Source: Pseudomonas kitaguniensis (GTDB lineage: Bacteria > Pseudomonadota > Gammaproteobacteria > Pseudomonadales > Pseudomonadaceae). From it: DNA of 64,000 nt. The stretch is taken from assembly GCF_009296165.1 (NCBI RefSeq), contig NZ_VUAZ01000007.1, forward strand, positions 21,243 to 85,242, written 5' to 3'. A program made the translations under genes and the position numbers. How positions within the stretch are numbered: the stretch's first letter is position 1; each line of letters begins with the position of its first letter. Below, piece by piece: positions 44,660 through 54,510 of this stretch. The notes under the pieces were generated by a model, which was not told the origin of the DNA, made no database searches, and saw only the letters and a program-made list of their open reading frames with translations.

Positions 44660-46230
44660 AAGAGGGCTTTCGTCAGGCCATGGCCTGGTTGCACACCTGG
44701 GCCGGTTTGATTTTTGGCTGGCTGCTGTTTGCGATTTTCCTGACCGGTACCTTGTCCTATTTCAAGGATGAAATTACCCACTGGATGCAGCCCGAGGTGC
44801 AGGCATACCCGTTGGACGATGCCCGCAGCCTTGCCGCCGCCCAAACCTATTTGCAGCAACAGGCGCCCAATGCCGCGCGCTGGTTTATCAGCCTGCCGGA
44901 CAGCCGCACCCCTGGCCTGTCGGTGATGTGGCAAGACAAGGTCGACCCCGGCAAGCGCGGCGACTTCGTTCAAAAAGTCCTCGACCCGGTCACCGCTCAA
45001 CCGGTCCAGGCCCGCGACAGCAAGGGCGGCGAATTTTTCTATCGCTTTCACTTCCAGTTGCAAATGCCTCACCCATGGGGCCGCTGGCTGTCGACCATCG
45101 CCGCGATGGTGATGTTTGTCGCGCTGATCACCGGCATCATCACCCACAAAAAAATCTTCAAGGACTTCTTCACCTTCCGCCCGCGCAAAGGCCAGCGTTC
45201 CTGGCTGGACGGGCATAACGCGGTGGGCGTGCTGGTGCTGCCGTTTCACTTGATGATCACCTACAGCAGCCTGGTGATCTTCATGAGCATGGTGATGCCG
45301 GCGCCGATCCTTGCTTCCTACGGCGGCGACAGCCGGGCGTATTTCAATGAGGTGTTCCCCGCTACCAACAACGCGCCGGCGCTGGGCCAGCCGGGTAAAT
45401 TGCTGCCGTTGTTGCCGATGTACCAGCAAGCGCGCGAGCAGTGGGCGGGCGGGCATGTTAGCCGTCTGGTGGTGAATAACCCGAGTGATGTGAACGCCTC
45501 GGTGAATGTGCTTCGCGCAGGTTCCGACCGCGTGGTGAATGATTTCGGCAGCACCGTGTCGTTCAACGGCACCACCGGCGAATTGCTGCGAGTGAGTGGC
45601 GAACAATCGCTGGCGTCGGCCATCGGCGGCAGTTTTTATGGTCTGCACATGGGCCACTTCGCTGGCCCGGTGCTGCGCTGGCTGTACTTTATCTGCGGCC
45701 TGGCGGGCACGGCGATGATCGGCACGGGCCTGGTGATCTGGCTCGGCAAGCGCCAGCTCAAGCACGCTAAAACCAAGGTGATGCCGTTCGAGTTGCGGCT
45801 GGTGGAAGTGCTGAATATGGCCAGCATGACTGGGCTGATGATCGCCATCGCGGCGTTTTTCTGGGCCAACCGACTGTTGCCGGTGAATTTCGCCGAGCGC
45901 TCCGACTGGGAAGTGCAGGCGTTCTTCGCTGCCTGGGGCCTGAGCCTGTTGCACGCGGTGCTGCGTCGAGGTCGCCGGGGTTGGGTGGAGCAATTGAGCT
46001 TTGGCGCGCTGCTGTTTGTGTCGATTCCACTGCTCAATGCGCTGACCACCTCACACCACTTGGGCGTGTCCGTGGCCAGAGGCGACTGGGCCATGGCCGG
46101 TTTCGACCTGACCTGCCTGGCCAGCGGCGTGTTCCTTGGCTGGGCCGCCTGGAAAATGCAGCACCGCGCGGCGCCGCAACCCAAGGCCGGGCGCGCGCGG
46201 GCATTGACGCTCAAGCAAGAGGCGAACTGA
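44656..46230 (+). CDS. PepSY-domain inner-membrane protein (ferri-siderophore reductase-like)
   Basis: 524 residues. An N-terminal membrane segment (FRQAMAWLHTWAGLIFGWLLFAIFLTGTLSYFKDE, with conserved His) is followed by a PepSY periplasmic part and further membrane spans (LSTIAAMVMFVALITGIITHKKIFKDFFTFRP, with SWLDGHNAVGVLVLPFHLMITYS). Several membrane histidines could carry haem. Family members such as FpvG and FoxB reduce ferri-siderophores, so a similar role is inferred. ATG at 44656 overlaps the previous stop; the ORF continues upstream, but that part is out of phase with DUF3649 and not credible. Confidence 0.88.
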   Translation: MKEGFRQAMAWLHTWAGLIFGWLLFAIFLTGTLSYFKDEITHWMQPEVQAYPLDDARSLAAAQTYLQQQAPNAARWFISLPDSRTPGLSVMWQDKVDPGKRGDFVQKVLDPVTAQPVQARDSKGGEFFYRFHFQLQMPHPWGRWLSTIAAMVMFVALITGIITHKKIFKDFFTFRPRKGQRSWLDGHNAVGVLVLPFHLMITYSSLVIFMSMVMPAPILASYGGDSRAYFNEVFPATNNAPALGQPGKLLPLLPMYQQAREQWAGGHVSRLVVNNPSDVNASVNVLRAGSDRVVNDFGSTVSFNGTTGELLRVSGEQSLASAIGGSFYGLHMGHFAGPVLRWLYFICGLAGTAMIGTGLVIWLGKRQLKHAKTKVMPFELRLVEVLNMASMTGLMIAIAAFFWANRLLPVNFAERSDWEVQAFFAAWGLSLLHAVLRRGRRGWVEQLSFGALLFVSIPLLNALTTSHHLGVSVARGDWAMAGFDLTCLASGVFLGWAAWKMQHRAAPQPKAGRARALTLKQEAN

Positions 46231-46557
46231 ATGCTGCTCGCACTGCTGATGTGCTACGCCGGGTTTGCCGCGCTGTGCTTGTCCACCGACCGCCATCACG
46301 GCGAGTTGCTGCACAGCACGTTATTGCCTCGCAGGCGCCTTGCGTTGCGCGTGGCCGGTTGGTCGCTGTTGCTGCTGTCGATCGCGCCGGCGGTGGCGGC
46401 CTCAGGCTGGGGCCAGGGCTTGGTGGAGTGGTGTGCGGTGTTGATGTTCAGCGCATTGCTGCTGGTGTTGCTGTTGCCGTATCGGCCAAGGTTGGCCTTG
46501 ATGCTGGCGGGCGTCGGCCTGCTGGCCAGCCCGGTTGCGGCCGTCGCCTTATTCTGA
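46231..46557 (+). CDS. DUF3325 small membrane protein
   Basis: 108 residues, almost wholly hydrophobic with about four spans (ALLMCYAGFAALCLSTDRHHGELLH, GWSLLLLSIAPAVAASG, VLMFSALLLVLLLPYRPR, ALMLAGVGLLASPVAAVAL). The CLSTDRHH segment is typical of DUF3325. It directly abuts the PepSY gene (no gap) and probably forms a complex with it and DUF3649. Function unknown. Confidence 0.82.
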   Translation: MLLALLMCYAGFAALCLSTDRHHGELLHSTLLPRRRLALRVAGWSLLLLSIAPAVAASGWGQGLVEWCAVLMFSALLLVLLLPYRPRLALMLAGVGLLASPVAAVALF

Positions 46558-46564
46558 GCCACCG

Positions 46565-47143
46565 ATGATGATCAGCACGCCACCCGAATCCCAAGACAAC
46601 CCGCACCCGGAGGCGGCCGGTGGGCGTGCGCATTTTTTGCAGGTGTTTTTGTCGCAGCGCTCGCAAATGGAAGCCCTGGTCAGCCGACGCGTAGGCTGCC
46701 GCGCCACGGCGGCCGACTTGGTGCAAGACCTGTTTCTGCGTTTTTGGCGCAGGCCATTGGTGCAGGTCGAAGAACTCAGCACCTATCTGTTGCGCTGCGC
46801 CGGTAACATCGCCATCGACCACTTGCGCAGCGAGGGCGCGCGCGTGCGCAGCAACGAAGGCTGGCTGCCCGAGCAACAGCACAACCAGGGTTGGGAGCCG
46901 CAGGCCGCGCTGGAGGCGGGCAACGATTTACGGCATGTCGAAGCCGCCTTGCGCAGTTTGCCCGAGCGCACCCGGCAGATTTTCCTGCTCAACCGCATCC
47001 ACGGCCGCAAATACGCGCAAATCGCCAAGGCCATGGGGCTGTCCCAAAGTGCCGTGGAAAAACATATGATGCGTGCCCTCGAAGCCTGCAAGGCCAGCCT
47101 TCGCGAACCATCGCCCCCACGCACGCCAGGGAAAGCACCGTGA
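46565..47143 (+). CDS. FecI-like ECF sigma factor, second copy
   Basis: 192 residues. Region 2 with RRVGCRATAADLVQDLFLRFWRR and LLRCAGNIAIDHLRSE, region 4 with LRSLPERTRQIFLLNRIHGRKYAQIAKAMGLSQSAVEKHMMRAL, as in iron-starvation sigma factors. It follows DUF3325 by seven bases and overlaps the anti-sigma gene (GTGA). It thus closes the PepSY operon but has no receptor next to it. Target receptor unknown; see findings. Confidence 0.9.
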   Translation: MMISTPPESQDNPHPEAAGGRAHFLQVFLSQRSQMEALVSRRVGCRATAADLVQDLFLRFWRRPLVQVEELSTYLLRCAGNIAIDHLRSEGARVRSNEGWLPEQQHNQGWEPQAALEAGNDLRHVEAALRSLPERTRQIFLLNRIHGRKYAQIAKAMGLSQSAVEKHMMRALEACKASLREPSPPRTPGKAP

Positions 47144-48117
47144 ACGTTACCCCCACGCCCGCCCAGGAGCAGGCCGCACTCGACTGGCTGAGCTTGCTGC
47201 ACGATCAGCCCAGCAGTGGCGACCAGGCTACGTTCAGCCACTGGTTGCGCGCCGACCCTGCGCACGTCGAGGCCTATGCACAGGCCCAGGTGCTGTGGGA
47301 GTTGAGCGAAGTGCCGGCGCGCAAACTGGCGAACGAAGAGGCGCTGGCCTTGCAGGGCTACCTCAATGCAATGAACCCCTCCAAACGCGCGCGTGCTGTG
47401 CGCTGGTCCGGTGCATTGGCCATGGCCGCCTGCTTGCTGGTGATGGTGTGCATGGGCGGCGGCTGGCAGCCGTCGCGCTGGGTCGATGATCTGGGCGCCG
47501 ACTATGTGACGGCGCCGGGGCAAGTGAAAACCGTGACCCTGGCCGATCAATCGCAGGTCACGCTGGATGCCGACAGCGCCATCGCCGTGGATTTCAGCCA
47601 CGGAGAGCGGCATATCCAACTGCGCCGCGGTGCCGGGTTTTTCAGCGTGACCCACACCGGCCAGCCATTTGTGGTCGAGGCCGGCAGCGGTGAAGCGCGG
47701 GTGCTGGGCACGCAATTCGAAGTGCGCCTGCAACCGGCCGGGGCTCAGGTGACCGTGCTCTCTGGTCGCGTGGGCGTGACGCCGTCCAGGCAGGGCCGGC
47801 AGCAAATTCTGAGCGCAGGCCAGCAAGTGGCTTACGCCGAAGGTGTCGCCTATGGCCTGCAAGCGGTCGACAGCGAATCACGCCTGGCCTGGCGTGATGG
47901 TTGGCTGAATTACTACAAAGTGCCGTTGGCCGAAGTGGTTCAGGACTTGGGCCGTTATTACCCTGGCCGCATCCTGCTGCTGAACGATGAAATGGGCGCC
48001 AAACGCGTCAGCGGCAGCTTTCCCAGCAAAGACCCGCAGGCGGTGCTGAATGCCTTGCAGGCCGTGTTGGGGTTTGAGCAGCACAGCCTGTTGGGCCGCA
48101 TGATCGTGCTGCGCTAG
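47140..48117 (+). CDS. FecR-like anti-sigma protein, second copy
   Basis: 325 residues. DUF4880 N-terminal part (AALDWLSLLHDQPSSGDQATFSHWLRADPAHVEAYAQAQVLW), membrane segment at about 90-108 (GALAMAACLLVMVCMGGG), FecR domain (DYVTAPGQVKTVTLADQSQVTLDADSAIAVDF) and a C-terminal STN-like signalling part (LAEVVQDLGRYYPGRILLL, AVLNALQAVLGF). GTG start at 47140, overlapping the sigma stop. A normal FecIR system would be followed by a receptor gene, but glutaredoxin and yejK follow instead in the other direction. Confidence 0.9.
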   Translation: MNVTPTPAQEQAALDWLSLLHDQPSSGDQATFSHWLRADPAHVEAYAQAQVLWELSEVPARKLANEEALALQGYLNAMNPSKRARAVRWSGALAMAACLLVMVCMGGGWQPSRWVDDLGADYVTAPGQVKTVTLADQSQVTLDADSAIAVDFSHGERHIQLRRGAGFFSVTHTGQPFVVEAGSGEARVLGTQFEVRLQPAGAQVTVLSGRVGVTPSRQGRQQILSAGQQVAYAEGVAYGLQAVDSESRLAWRDGWLNYYKVPLAEVVQDLGRYYPGRILLLNDEMGAKRVSGSFPSKDPQAVLNALQAVLGFEQHSLLGRMIVLR

Positions 48118-48176
48118 GCAAAGGTCTAACGCGGTCGACTGCTTTCACAATTGATTTGCCGGGTTTCAAGAGTGGG

Positions 48177-48527
48177 TTACTTCAACGCCGCCATGATCGC
48201 TTCAGCGTTGAATTCGCGAATCAACGTGCCGTTCACGTCAACAAACGGAATGCCGCCGCCGCCCAAGGCCTCATAGGCCTTGCGCGCCTGGGCGTCCTTC
48301 TCGATGTCCAGCGCCTGATACGGCACGCCTTTCTGGTCCAGAAAGCGCCGGATCTGTTTGCAGTAGCCGCACCACTCGGTCGAATAGAGCACCACGCGCG
48401 CAGAGCTGCGCACCTGCTCCGACACTACCTGCGAGGGGTTGAACAGCCGCTCGATCTTGCCCCAGTTCTGGATAACCACCACCACCAGCAATACCAGCAG
48501 GACTTTTTTAAGAACCCCGCCGAGCAT
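48177..48527 (-). CDS. Membrane-anchored glutaredoxin
   Basis: 116 residues. A hydrophobic N-terminal segment (VLKKVLLVLLVVVVIQNWG, about 5-22) precedes a glutaredoxin domain with the dithiol active site Cys53-Gly-Tyr-Cys56, the cis-Pro region GGIPFVDVNG and a C-terminal helix. It probably reduces disulfides or handles glutathione-linked thiols at the membrane; which side it faces is not determined by sequence. Its ATG overlaps the yejK stop by one base, so the two are cotranscribed. Confidence 0.85.
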   Translation of the reverse strand: MLGGVLKKVLLVLLVVVVIQNWGKIERLFNPSQVVSEQVRSSARVVLYSTEWCGYCKQIRRFLDQKGVPYQALDIEKDAQARKAYEALGGGGIPFVDVNGTLIREFNAEAIMAALK

Positions 48528-49531
48528 CAGTTACGGCGCTTGAGCTGGTCGGTCAGTTGCGTTGGCAAACCCTTGATGATCAACGTGCCGGCAGCTTCGT
48601 CGTATTCGATCTTGTCGCCCAGCAGGTGCGCCTCAAAGCTGATCGACAAGCCCTCGGCGCGGCCGGTGAAGCGGCGGAACTGGTTGAGGGTGCGTTTGTC
48701 GGCGGGGATCTCCGGCGACAGGCCGTAATCCTTGTTACGAATATGGTCGTAGAACGCTTTTGGCCGATCTTCATCGATCAAGCCCGAGAGTTCTTCCAGG
48801 CCCATCGGCTCGCCGAGCTTGGCTTGGCTGCTCGCGTAATCGACCAGGGTTTTGGTTTTTTCGCGGGCGGATTCGTCGGGCAGGTCTTCGCTTTCAACGA
48901 AGTCGCTGAAGGCCTTGAGCAGGGTACGGGTTTCGCCGGGGCCGTCGACGCCTTCCTGGCAGCCGATAAAGTCGCGGAAGTACTCCGAGACTTTTTTACC
49001 GTTCTTGCCTTTGATAAACGAGATGTACTGCTTGGACTGCTTGTTGTTCTGCCACTCGGAGACGTTGATGCGTGCGGCGAGGTGCAATTGGCCAAGGTCC
49101 AGGTGCCGCGAGGCGGTCACGTCGAGGTCGTCGGTCACCGCCACGCCTTCGCTGTGGTGCAGCAAGGCGATGGCCAGGTAGTCGGTCATGCCTTGTTGGT
49201 AGTGGGCAAACAGCACGTGGCCGCCGGTGGAGAGGTTGGATTCTTCCATCAGCTTCTGCAGGTGCTCGACCGCCGTGCGGCTGAAGCGGGTGAAATCCTG
49301 GCCGCCGTCGAAATACTCCTTCAACCAGCCGCTGAACGGGTGCGCGCCGGACTCGGCATGGAAGAAACCCCAGGCCTTGCCTTGCTTGGCGTTGTAGCTC
49401 TCGTTGAGGTCGGCAAGCATGTTCTCGATGGCGGCGGACTCGGCAAGCTCTGAGTCGCGGGCGTGGAGAACTGCGGGTGTGCCGTCGGGTTTTTTGTCGA
49501 TCAGGTGGACGATGCAGTGACGGATCGGCAT
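48527..49531 (-). CDS. yejK: Nucleoid-associated protein YejK/NdpA
   Basis: 334 residues. [31 protein letters not shown] opens the family, followed by [31 protein letters not shown] and [22 protein letters not shown] segments. Nucleoid-associated protein of poorly defined role, cytosolic. ATG at 49531 matches the family start; an in-frame ATG at 49606 adds 25 unlikely residues. Upstream of and overlapping the glutaredoxin gene. Confidence 0.9.
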   Translation of the reverse strand: MPIRHCIVHLIDKKPDGTPAVLHARDSELAESAAIENMLADLNESYNAKQGKAWGFFHAESGAHPFSGWLKEYFDGGQDFTRFSRTAVEHLQKLMEESNLSTGGHVLFAHYQQGMTDYLAIALLHHSEGVAVTDDLDVTASRHLDLGQLHLAARINVSEWQNNKQSKQYISFIKGKNGKKVSEYFRDFIGCQEGVDGPGETRTLLKAFSDFVESEDLPDESAREKTKTLVDYASSQAKLGEPMGLEELSGLIDEDRPKAFYDHIRNKDYGLSPEIPADKRTLNQFRRFTGRAEGLSISFEAHLLGDKIEYDEAAGTLIIKGLPTQLTDQLKRRN

Positions 49532-49927
49532 AGGCTTCTCGGCTGGTTGAAGGGGAGCGGTCGGCCTCCCCGAAAAGTCGCCCAGTGTACCGCACCCGTT
49601 GGGCATGGCACGCTTCGAAGGGCGTTTTGGGTGCCCTCTGACGGCCTATATGCCTTTTTTTCACGGTTTAGAGCGATAAAGCTGACCAAATGGGTATGTT
49701 GAGGCGGATATTTCCCCGTCTCTGTGCTAGTTTTGCCCCGTCTTACGCCAAGTCTCGGCGTTAAGCGTGCATTCAGCATCTGTCAGGTCGAACCAATCCC
49801 TGTTTCAAGCATCTATAACCCCGATCTCCGTGGTTATAGCCGGGGTTGCCAGGCCTTGATGGTCGGGCTCGAAGGCTGACACTGCACTCTGCAATCCATA
49901 TGAATTTGATAGGGAAGGAACACCACA
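49532..49927. other. Control region between yejK and hupN
   Basis: 396 bases without a gene. They hold the divergent promoters of yejK and the HU gene. The right part contains two overlapping complementary pairs, 49813-49820/49832-49839 and 49817-49823/49841-49847, that could form alternative hairpins in the HU leader. I see no ORF with a good start. Confidence 0.6.
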
Positions 49928-50209
49928 ATGGCTATTACTAAAGACCAACTGATCGCTGACCTGGCTGAAGCAGTAGACGCACCGAAAACTACCGTGCGCG
50001 CTCTGCTGGACCAACTGAGCCAAGTTGTTGCTGACCAGCTGGAAAACGGCGGCGAAATCACTCTGCCAGGCGTTGGCAAACTGAAAGTGACCGAGCGTCC
50101 TGCCCGTACTGGCCGTAACCCTTCGACTGGCGCTGCCATCGAAATCGCTGCCAAGAAAGTTATCAAGCTGGTTGTGGCCAAAGGCCTGACCGACGCTGTT
50201 AACAAGTAA
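49928..50209 (+). CDS. hupN: HU-family DNA-binding protein HupN
   Basis: 93 residues, histone-like dimer that bends DNA. Helical N-terminal half (MAITKDQLIADLAEAVDAPKTTVRALLDQLSQVV), ITLPGVGKLKV strands and the DNA-binding arm with RPARTGRNPSTGAAI. Ends KGLTDAVNK. The location next to yejK and valS matches the hupN copy of other Pseudomonas. AAGGAA lies upstream of the ATG, and a strong terminator follows at 50220. Confidence 0.92.
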   Translation: MAITKDQLIADLAEAVDAPKTTVRALLDQLSQVVADQLENGGEITLPGVGKLKVTERPARTGRNPSTGAAIEIAAKKVIKLVVAKGLTDAVNK

Positions 50210-50219
50210 GACGCAGCAA

Positions 50220-50258
50220 AAAAAACCGTGCTCCGGAGCGATCCGGGCACGGTTTTTT
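50220..50258 (+). terminator. Intrinsic terminator of hupN
   Basis: AAAAAACCGTGC (to 50231) pairs with GCACGGTTTTTT (50247-50258) around a 15-base loop. The U6 run follows directly. It also faces the 3' end of the convergent rlmF, for which the A run gives a U tract on the minus strand, so it is probably bidirectional. Confidence 0.9.
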
Positions 50259-50277
50259 GTTGCCTGCGATTTGCTGA

Positions 50278-51300
50278 TCAGTCTTTGCGGGCCCAGCGCT
50301 GGCGCCACACTTGCTGCTCGCTCTTGGTCTGGAAGGTCCAGGCGACAAAGCGGCTTTGCTTCTGGCCTTGGGACATCTCGACGACCTGGCTTTCGAGGAC
50401 ACCGGCTTTTTTCAGCGCGATTTCGATGGCCGGCAGGTTGGAGGCTTTGGAGACCAAGGTGCTGAACCACAGCACTTTGTGCTGGAAGTGCGCGCTCTCG
50501 GCTATCAGTTGCGTCACGAAGCGCACTTCGCCGCCTTCACACCACAGCTCGGCCGATTGGCCACCGAAGTTCAGTACCGGCAACGTGCGTTTCGGGTCGG
50601 CCCGGCCCAGTGCGCGCCATTTACGCTCGCTGCCCTTGGTGGCTTCGTCCATGGAGGCATGGAACGGCGGGTTACACATGGTCAGGTCAAACCGTTCGCC
50701 CGGCTCCAGCAGGCCCAGCAAAATCTGCTTGGGATTGGTTTGCTGGCGCAGCTGGATGGCCTTGTTCAGCCCGTTGGACTGCACGATGGCTTTGGCGGCA
50801 GCCACGGCGGTCGGGTCGACTTCCGAACCGAGGAAGTGCCAGCGGTAGTCGCTGTAACCGATCAGTGGGTACACGCAGTTGGCGCCCATGCCGATGTCCA
50901 GCACCTTGACCGGCGCGCCACGCGGAATCTCGCCGTCGTTGACGCTGGCCAGCAGGTCGGCGAGGAAGTGCACGTAATCGGCACGCCCCGGCACTGGCGG
51001 GCACAGGTAATCGGCCGGAATATCCCAATGCTGGATGCCATAGAAGGCTTTAAGCAGCGCCCGGTTGAACACCCGCACCGCGTCCGGGCTGGCGAAGTCG
51101 ATGCTTTCCTTGCCGTACGGGTTGAGGATCACGAATTTCGCCAGTTCCGGCGTGGTCTTGATCAGCGCCGGGAAGTCGTAACGGCCCTGGTGGCGGTTGC
51201 GCGGGTGCAAGGTGGCCTCTTTGCGCGGCGCGACGGGCTTGGCCGTGGCTGCGGTTTTAGGCTTCTTGCGCGAAGGTTTGGGCGTAGTGGGGGCGGTCAT
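50278..51300 (-). CDS. rlmF: 23S rRNA (adenine-1618 N6)-methyltransferase RlmF
   Basis: 340-residue SAM-dependent methyltransferase. A basic, Lys/Pro/Ala-rich N-terminal tail (about 1-30) is followed by [22 protein letters not shown], the SAM-binding [18 protein letters not shown] and the N6-adenine motif NPPF in [16 protein letters not shown]. Modifies A1618 of 23S rRNA in E. coli. ATG at 51300. It ends close to the hupN terminator. Confidence 0.92.
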   Translation of the reverse strand: MTAPTTPKPSRKKPKTAATAKPVAPRKEATLHPRNRHQGRYDFPALIKTTPELAKFVILNPYGKESIDFASPDAVRVFNRALLKAFYGIQHWDIPADYLCPPVPGRADYVHFLADLLASVNDGEIPRGAPVKVLDIGMGANCVYPLIGYSDYRWHFLGSEVDPTAVAAAKAIVQSNGLNKAIQLRQQTNPKQILLGLLEPGERFDLTMCNPPFHASMDEATKGSERKWRALGRADPKRTLPVLNFGGQSAELWCEGGEVRFVTQLIAESAHFQHKVLWFSTLVSKASNLPAIEIALKKAGVLESQVVEMSQGQKQSRFVAWTFQTKSEQQVWRQRWARKD

Positions 51301-51362
51301 GTTAATTCTGGTGTTGGCTCAAAGTGGCGAGCATTGTCACACACCTGAGTCCAACAGGGTCA

Positions 51363-51384
51363 AATGTGGGAGGGGGCTTGAGCC
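51363..51384. repeat. Solitary REP half
   Basis: A single arm, GTGGGAGGGGGCTTGAGCC, of the 390-type REP, without an inverted partner nearby. It lies between rlmF and the valS terminator. Confidence 0.7.
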
Positions 51385-51404
51385 AGTAATAAGCAGTACC
51401 GGGG

Positions 51405-51435
51405 CAAAAAAAAGAGACCCGAAGGTCTCTTTTTT
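51405..51435 (-). terminator. Intrinsic terminator of valS
   Basis: AAAAAGAGACC pairs with GGTCTCTTTTT around a CGAA tetraloop (51420-51423). U tracts are present in both directions. It lies 17 bases beyond the valS stop on the minus strand. Confidence 0.9.
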
Positions 51436-51451
51436 CATGCAGGCTCACACC

Positions 51452-54298
51452 TTACAGGCTGGAAATCCGCGCGTATTGCTCGGCCAACTTGCTCAAGGCC
51501 TGTTCAGCCTCGGCCAATTTGGCGCGTTCTTTGTCGATCACTTCAGCCGGCGCTTTGTCGACGAATGCCGCGTTGGACAGCTTGCCGCCCACTCGCTGCA
51601 CTTCGCCTTGTAGGCGCAGCATTTCCTTGTCCAGACGCGCCAGTTCTGCGCCCTTGTCGATCAGGCCGGCCATTGGCACCAGCACTTCCATGTCGCCGAC
51701 CAGCGCGGTCGCCGACAGCGGCGCTTCGACGCCCGCTGCCAACACGGTGATCGACTCCAGCTTCGCCAGCTTCTTGAGCAGCGCATCGTTTTCGGTGAGG
51801 CGACGCTCGTCTTCGCGACTGGCGTTCTTCACGAACACCGCCAGTGGCTTGCCCGGGCCGATGTTCATCTCGGCGCGAATGTTGCGCGTGCCGAGCATCA
51901 GGCTCTTGAGCCATTCGATATCGCTTTCGGCCGCTTCATCGATGCGCGCTTCATTGGCCACTGGCCAAGGCTGCAGCATGATGGTTTTGCCTTCGATACC
52001 GGCCAGCGGCGCCAGGCGCTGCCAGATTTCTTCAGTGATGAACGGCATGAACGGGTGCGCCAGGCGCAGCGCCACTTCCAACACGCGCACCAGGGTGCGA
52101 CGGGTGCCGCGCTGGCGTTCGACCGGCGCGTTTTCGTCCCACAGCACCGGCTTGGACAGTTCCAGGTACCAGTCGCAATACTGGTTCCAGATGAACTCGT
52201 ACAAGGCCTGTGCAGCCAGGTCGAAACGGAACTGATCGAGTTGGCGGGTCACTTCGGCTTCGGTGCGTTGCAGCTGCGAGATGATCCAGCGGTCGGCCAG
52301 CGACAGCTCATAGGCTTCGCCGTTCTGGCCGCAGTCTTCGCCTTTATCCAGCACGTAGCGCGCGGCGTTCCAGATCTTGTTGCAGAAGTTGCGATAGCCT
52401 TCGACGCGGCCCATGTCGAACTTGATGTCGCGACCGGTAGACGCCAGCGAGCAGAAGGTGAAGCGCAAGGCATCGGTGCCGTAGCTGGCGATGCCGTCGG
52501 CGAACTCGTCGCGGGTCTGCTTCTCGATCTTTTTCGCCAGTTTCGGCTGCATCAGGCCCGAGGTGCGTTTTTGCACCAGGGTTTCCAGGTCGATACCGTC
52601 GATGATGTCCAGCGGGTCCAGCACGTTGCCCTTGGACTTGGACATCTTCTGGCCTTGGCCATCACGCACCAGGCCGTGCACATACACGGTCTTGAACGGC
52701 ACCTGCGGCGTGCCGTCCTCGTTCTTCACCAAGTGCATGGTGAGCATGATCATCCGGGCAACCCAGAAGAAAATGATGTCGAAACCGGTCACCAGCACGT
52801 CGGTGGAGTGGAATTTCTTGAGGAATTCGGTCTGTTGCGGCCAGCCCAAGGTCGAGAACGTCCACAGGCCCGAACTGAACCAGGTGTCGAGTACGTCGTT
52901 GTCCTGTTGCAGCGCGATGTCTGCGCCGAGGTTGTGCTTGGCACGTACTTCGGCTTCATCACGGCCTACATAGACCTTGCCCGACTCGTCGTACCAGGCC
53001 GGAATGCGGTGGCCCCACCACAGTTGACGGCTGATGCACCAATCCTGGATGTCACGCATCCACGAGAAGTACATGTTTTCGTACTGTTTGGGCACGAACT
53101 GGATACGGCCATCTTCAACGGCAGCAATCGCAGGCTCGGCCAACGGCTTGGTCGACACGTACCACTGGTCGGTCAGCCACGGCTCGATGATGGTGCCGGA
53201 GCGGTCGCCCTTCGGCACTTTCAGGCCGTGGTCGTCGACGCTGACCAGCAAGCCTGCGGCATCGAAGGCGGCGACGATTTGCTTGCGCGCTTCAAAACGG
53301 TCAAGGCCGGCGTATTCGGCCGGGATCTTGCCGTCGATGCTGCCGTTCAGCGTGCCGTCGAGGTTGAACACCTGGCAGGCCGGCAATACAGCGGCGTTCT
53401 TGTCGAAGATGTTCAGCAGCGGCAGGTTGTGGCGCTTGCCGACTTCGTAGTCATTGAAATCGTGGGCCGGGGTGATTTTCACGCAGCCGGTGCCGAATTC
53501 AGGGTCGCAGTAGTCGTCTGCGATAATCGGGATGCGACGACCCACCAGCGGCAGCTCGACAAACTTGCCGATCAGCGCCTGGTAGCGTTCATCGTTCGGG
53601 TTAACCGCGACGGCGGCGTCGCCAAGCATGGTTTCCGGGCGCGTGGTGGCGACGATCAGGTAGTCGTTGCCTTCAGCAGTCTTGGCGCCATCGGCCAGCG
53701 GGTACTTGAGGTTCCACAGGAAGCCTTTCTCGTCGTGGTTTTCCACTTCGAGGTCGGAAATTGCTGTGTGCAACTTGGTGTCCCAGTTGACCAGGCGCTT
53801 GCCGCGGTAGATCAGGCCGTCTTCATGCAGGCGCACGAAGGCTTCTTTCACCGACTCGGACAAGCCGTCGTCCATGGTGAAGCGCTCGCGGCTCCAGTCG
53901 ACGGACGAACCGAGGCGACGGATCTGACGGCTGATATTGCCGCCGGACTGATCTTTCCATTCCCAGATTTTTTCCAGGAATTTCTCGCGGCCCAAGTCAT
54001 GACGGCTTTGGCCGGTGGCTTCGAGTTGGCGTTCCACCAGCATCTGCGTGGCGATACCGGCGTGGTCGGTGCCCGGTTGCCACAGGGTGTTGCGGCCCTG
54101 CATGCGGCGGAAACGGATCAACGCATCCATGATCGCATTGTTGAAGCCATGGCCCATGTGCAGGCTGCCAGTGACGTTCGGTGGCGGAATCATGATGGTG
54201 TAGGAATCGCCGGCACCTTGCGGGGCGAAATAATTCTCGGACTCCCAAGTGTTGTACCAGGAGGTTTCAATAGCGTGCGGCTGGTAGGTCTTATCCAT
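51452..54298 (-). CDS. valS: Valyl-tRNA synthetase
   Basis: 948-residue class I synthetase charging tRNA-Val. HIGH motif as HMGH (residues 47-50, in [14 protein letters not shown]), the CP1 editing domain in the middle ([18 protein letters not shown]), KMSKS as [12 protein letters not shown], an anticodon-binding domain ([13 protein letters not shown]), and the C-terminal coiled-coil arm (about 885-948, [24 protein letters not shown]). ATG at 54298 gives the family start [11 protein letters not shown]. First gene downstream of holC and its small partner. Confidence 0.96.
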   Translation of the reverse strand: MDKTYQPHAIETSWYNTWESENYFAPQGAGDSYTIMIPPPNVTGSLHMGHGFNNAIMDALIRFRRMQGRNTLWQPGTDHAGIATQMLVERQLEATGQSRHDLGREKFLEKIWEWKDQSGGNISRQIRRLGSSVDWSRERFTMDDGLSESVKEAFVRLHEDGLIYRGKRLVNWDTKLHTAISDLEVENHDEKGFLWNLKYPLADGAKTAEGNDYLIVATTRPETMLGDAAVAVNPNDERYQALIGKFVELPLVGRRIPIIADDYCDPEFGTGCVKITPAHDFNDYEVGKRHNLPLLNIFDKNAAVLPACQVFNLDGTLNGSIDGKIPAEYAGLDRFEARKQIVAAFDAAGLLVSVDDHGLKVPKGDRSGTIIEPWLTDQWYVSTKPLAEPAIAAVEDGRIQFVPKQYENMYFSWMRDIQDWCISRQLWWGHRIPAWYDESGKVYVGRDEAEVRAKHNLGADIALQQDNDVLDTWFSSGLWTFSTLGWPQQTEFLKKFHSTDVLVTGFDIIFFWVARMIMLTMHLVKNEDGTPQVPFKTVYVHGLVRDGQGQKMSKSKGNVLDPLDIIDGIDLETLVQKRTSGLMQPKLAKKIEKQTRDEFADGIASYGTDALRFTFCSLASTGRDIKFDMGRVEGYRNFCNKIWNAARYVLDKGEDCGQNGEAYELSLADRWIISQLQRTEAEVTRQLDQFRFDLAAQALYEFIWNQYCDWYLELSKPVLWDENAPVERQRGTRRTLVRVLEVALRLAHPFMPFITEEIWQRLAPLAGIEGKTIMLQPWPVANEARIDEAAESDIEWLKSLMLGTRNIRAEMNIGPGKPLAVFVKNASREDERRLTENDALLKKLAKLESITVLAAGVEAPLSATALVGDMEVLVPMAGLIDKGAELARLDKEMLRLQGEVQRVGGKLSNAAFVDKAPAEVIDKERAKLAEAEQALSKLAEQYARISSL

Positions 54299-54403
54299 GC
54301 GCGGCGGGACCCTAGTTGGCATTTATTCAGGAAAGCCGACAAGTATAACGGGGGATAGGGCGCAGGGCGAGGCGAAGACAGGGCTTAAGGTGTATGCGGG
54401 GCA

Positions 54404-54494
54404 AATGTGGGAGGGGGCTTGCTCCCGATGAGGGTGTGTCAGTTGATAAATCTGTAACTGACCCATCGCTATCGGGGCAAGCCCTCTCCTGCAG
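54404..54494. repeat. REP inverted pair (degenerate right arm)
   Basis: The left arm AATGTGGGAGGGGGCTTGCT is standard. The right arm, CTATCGGGGCAAGCCCTCTC, has drifted from the standard form. It lies in the 212-base gap between valS and the small acidic gene. Confidence 0.85.
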
Positions 54495-54510
54495 GGGATC
54501 TGTGTGTGGC

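Noticed and set aside
52055..54358. Plus-strand ORF of 767 codons opposite valS
   Set aside because: It mirrors valS exactly and shows no recognisable motif; long antisense frames are expected at this base composition.
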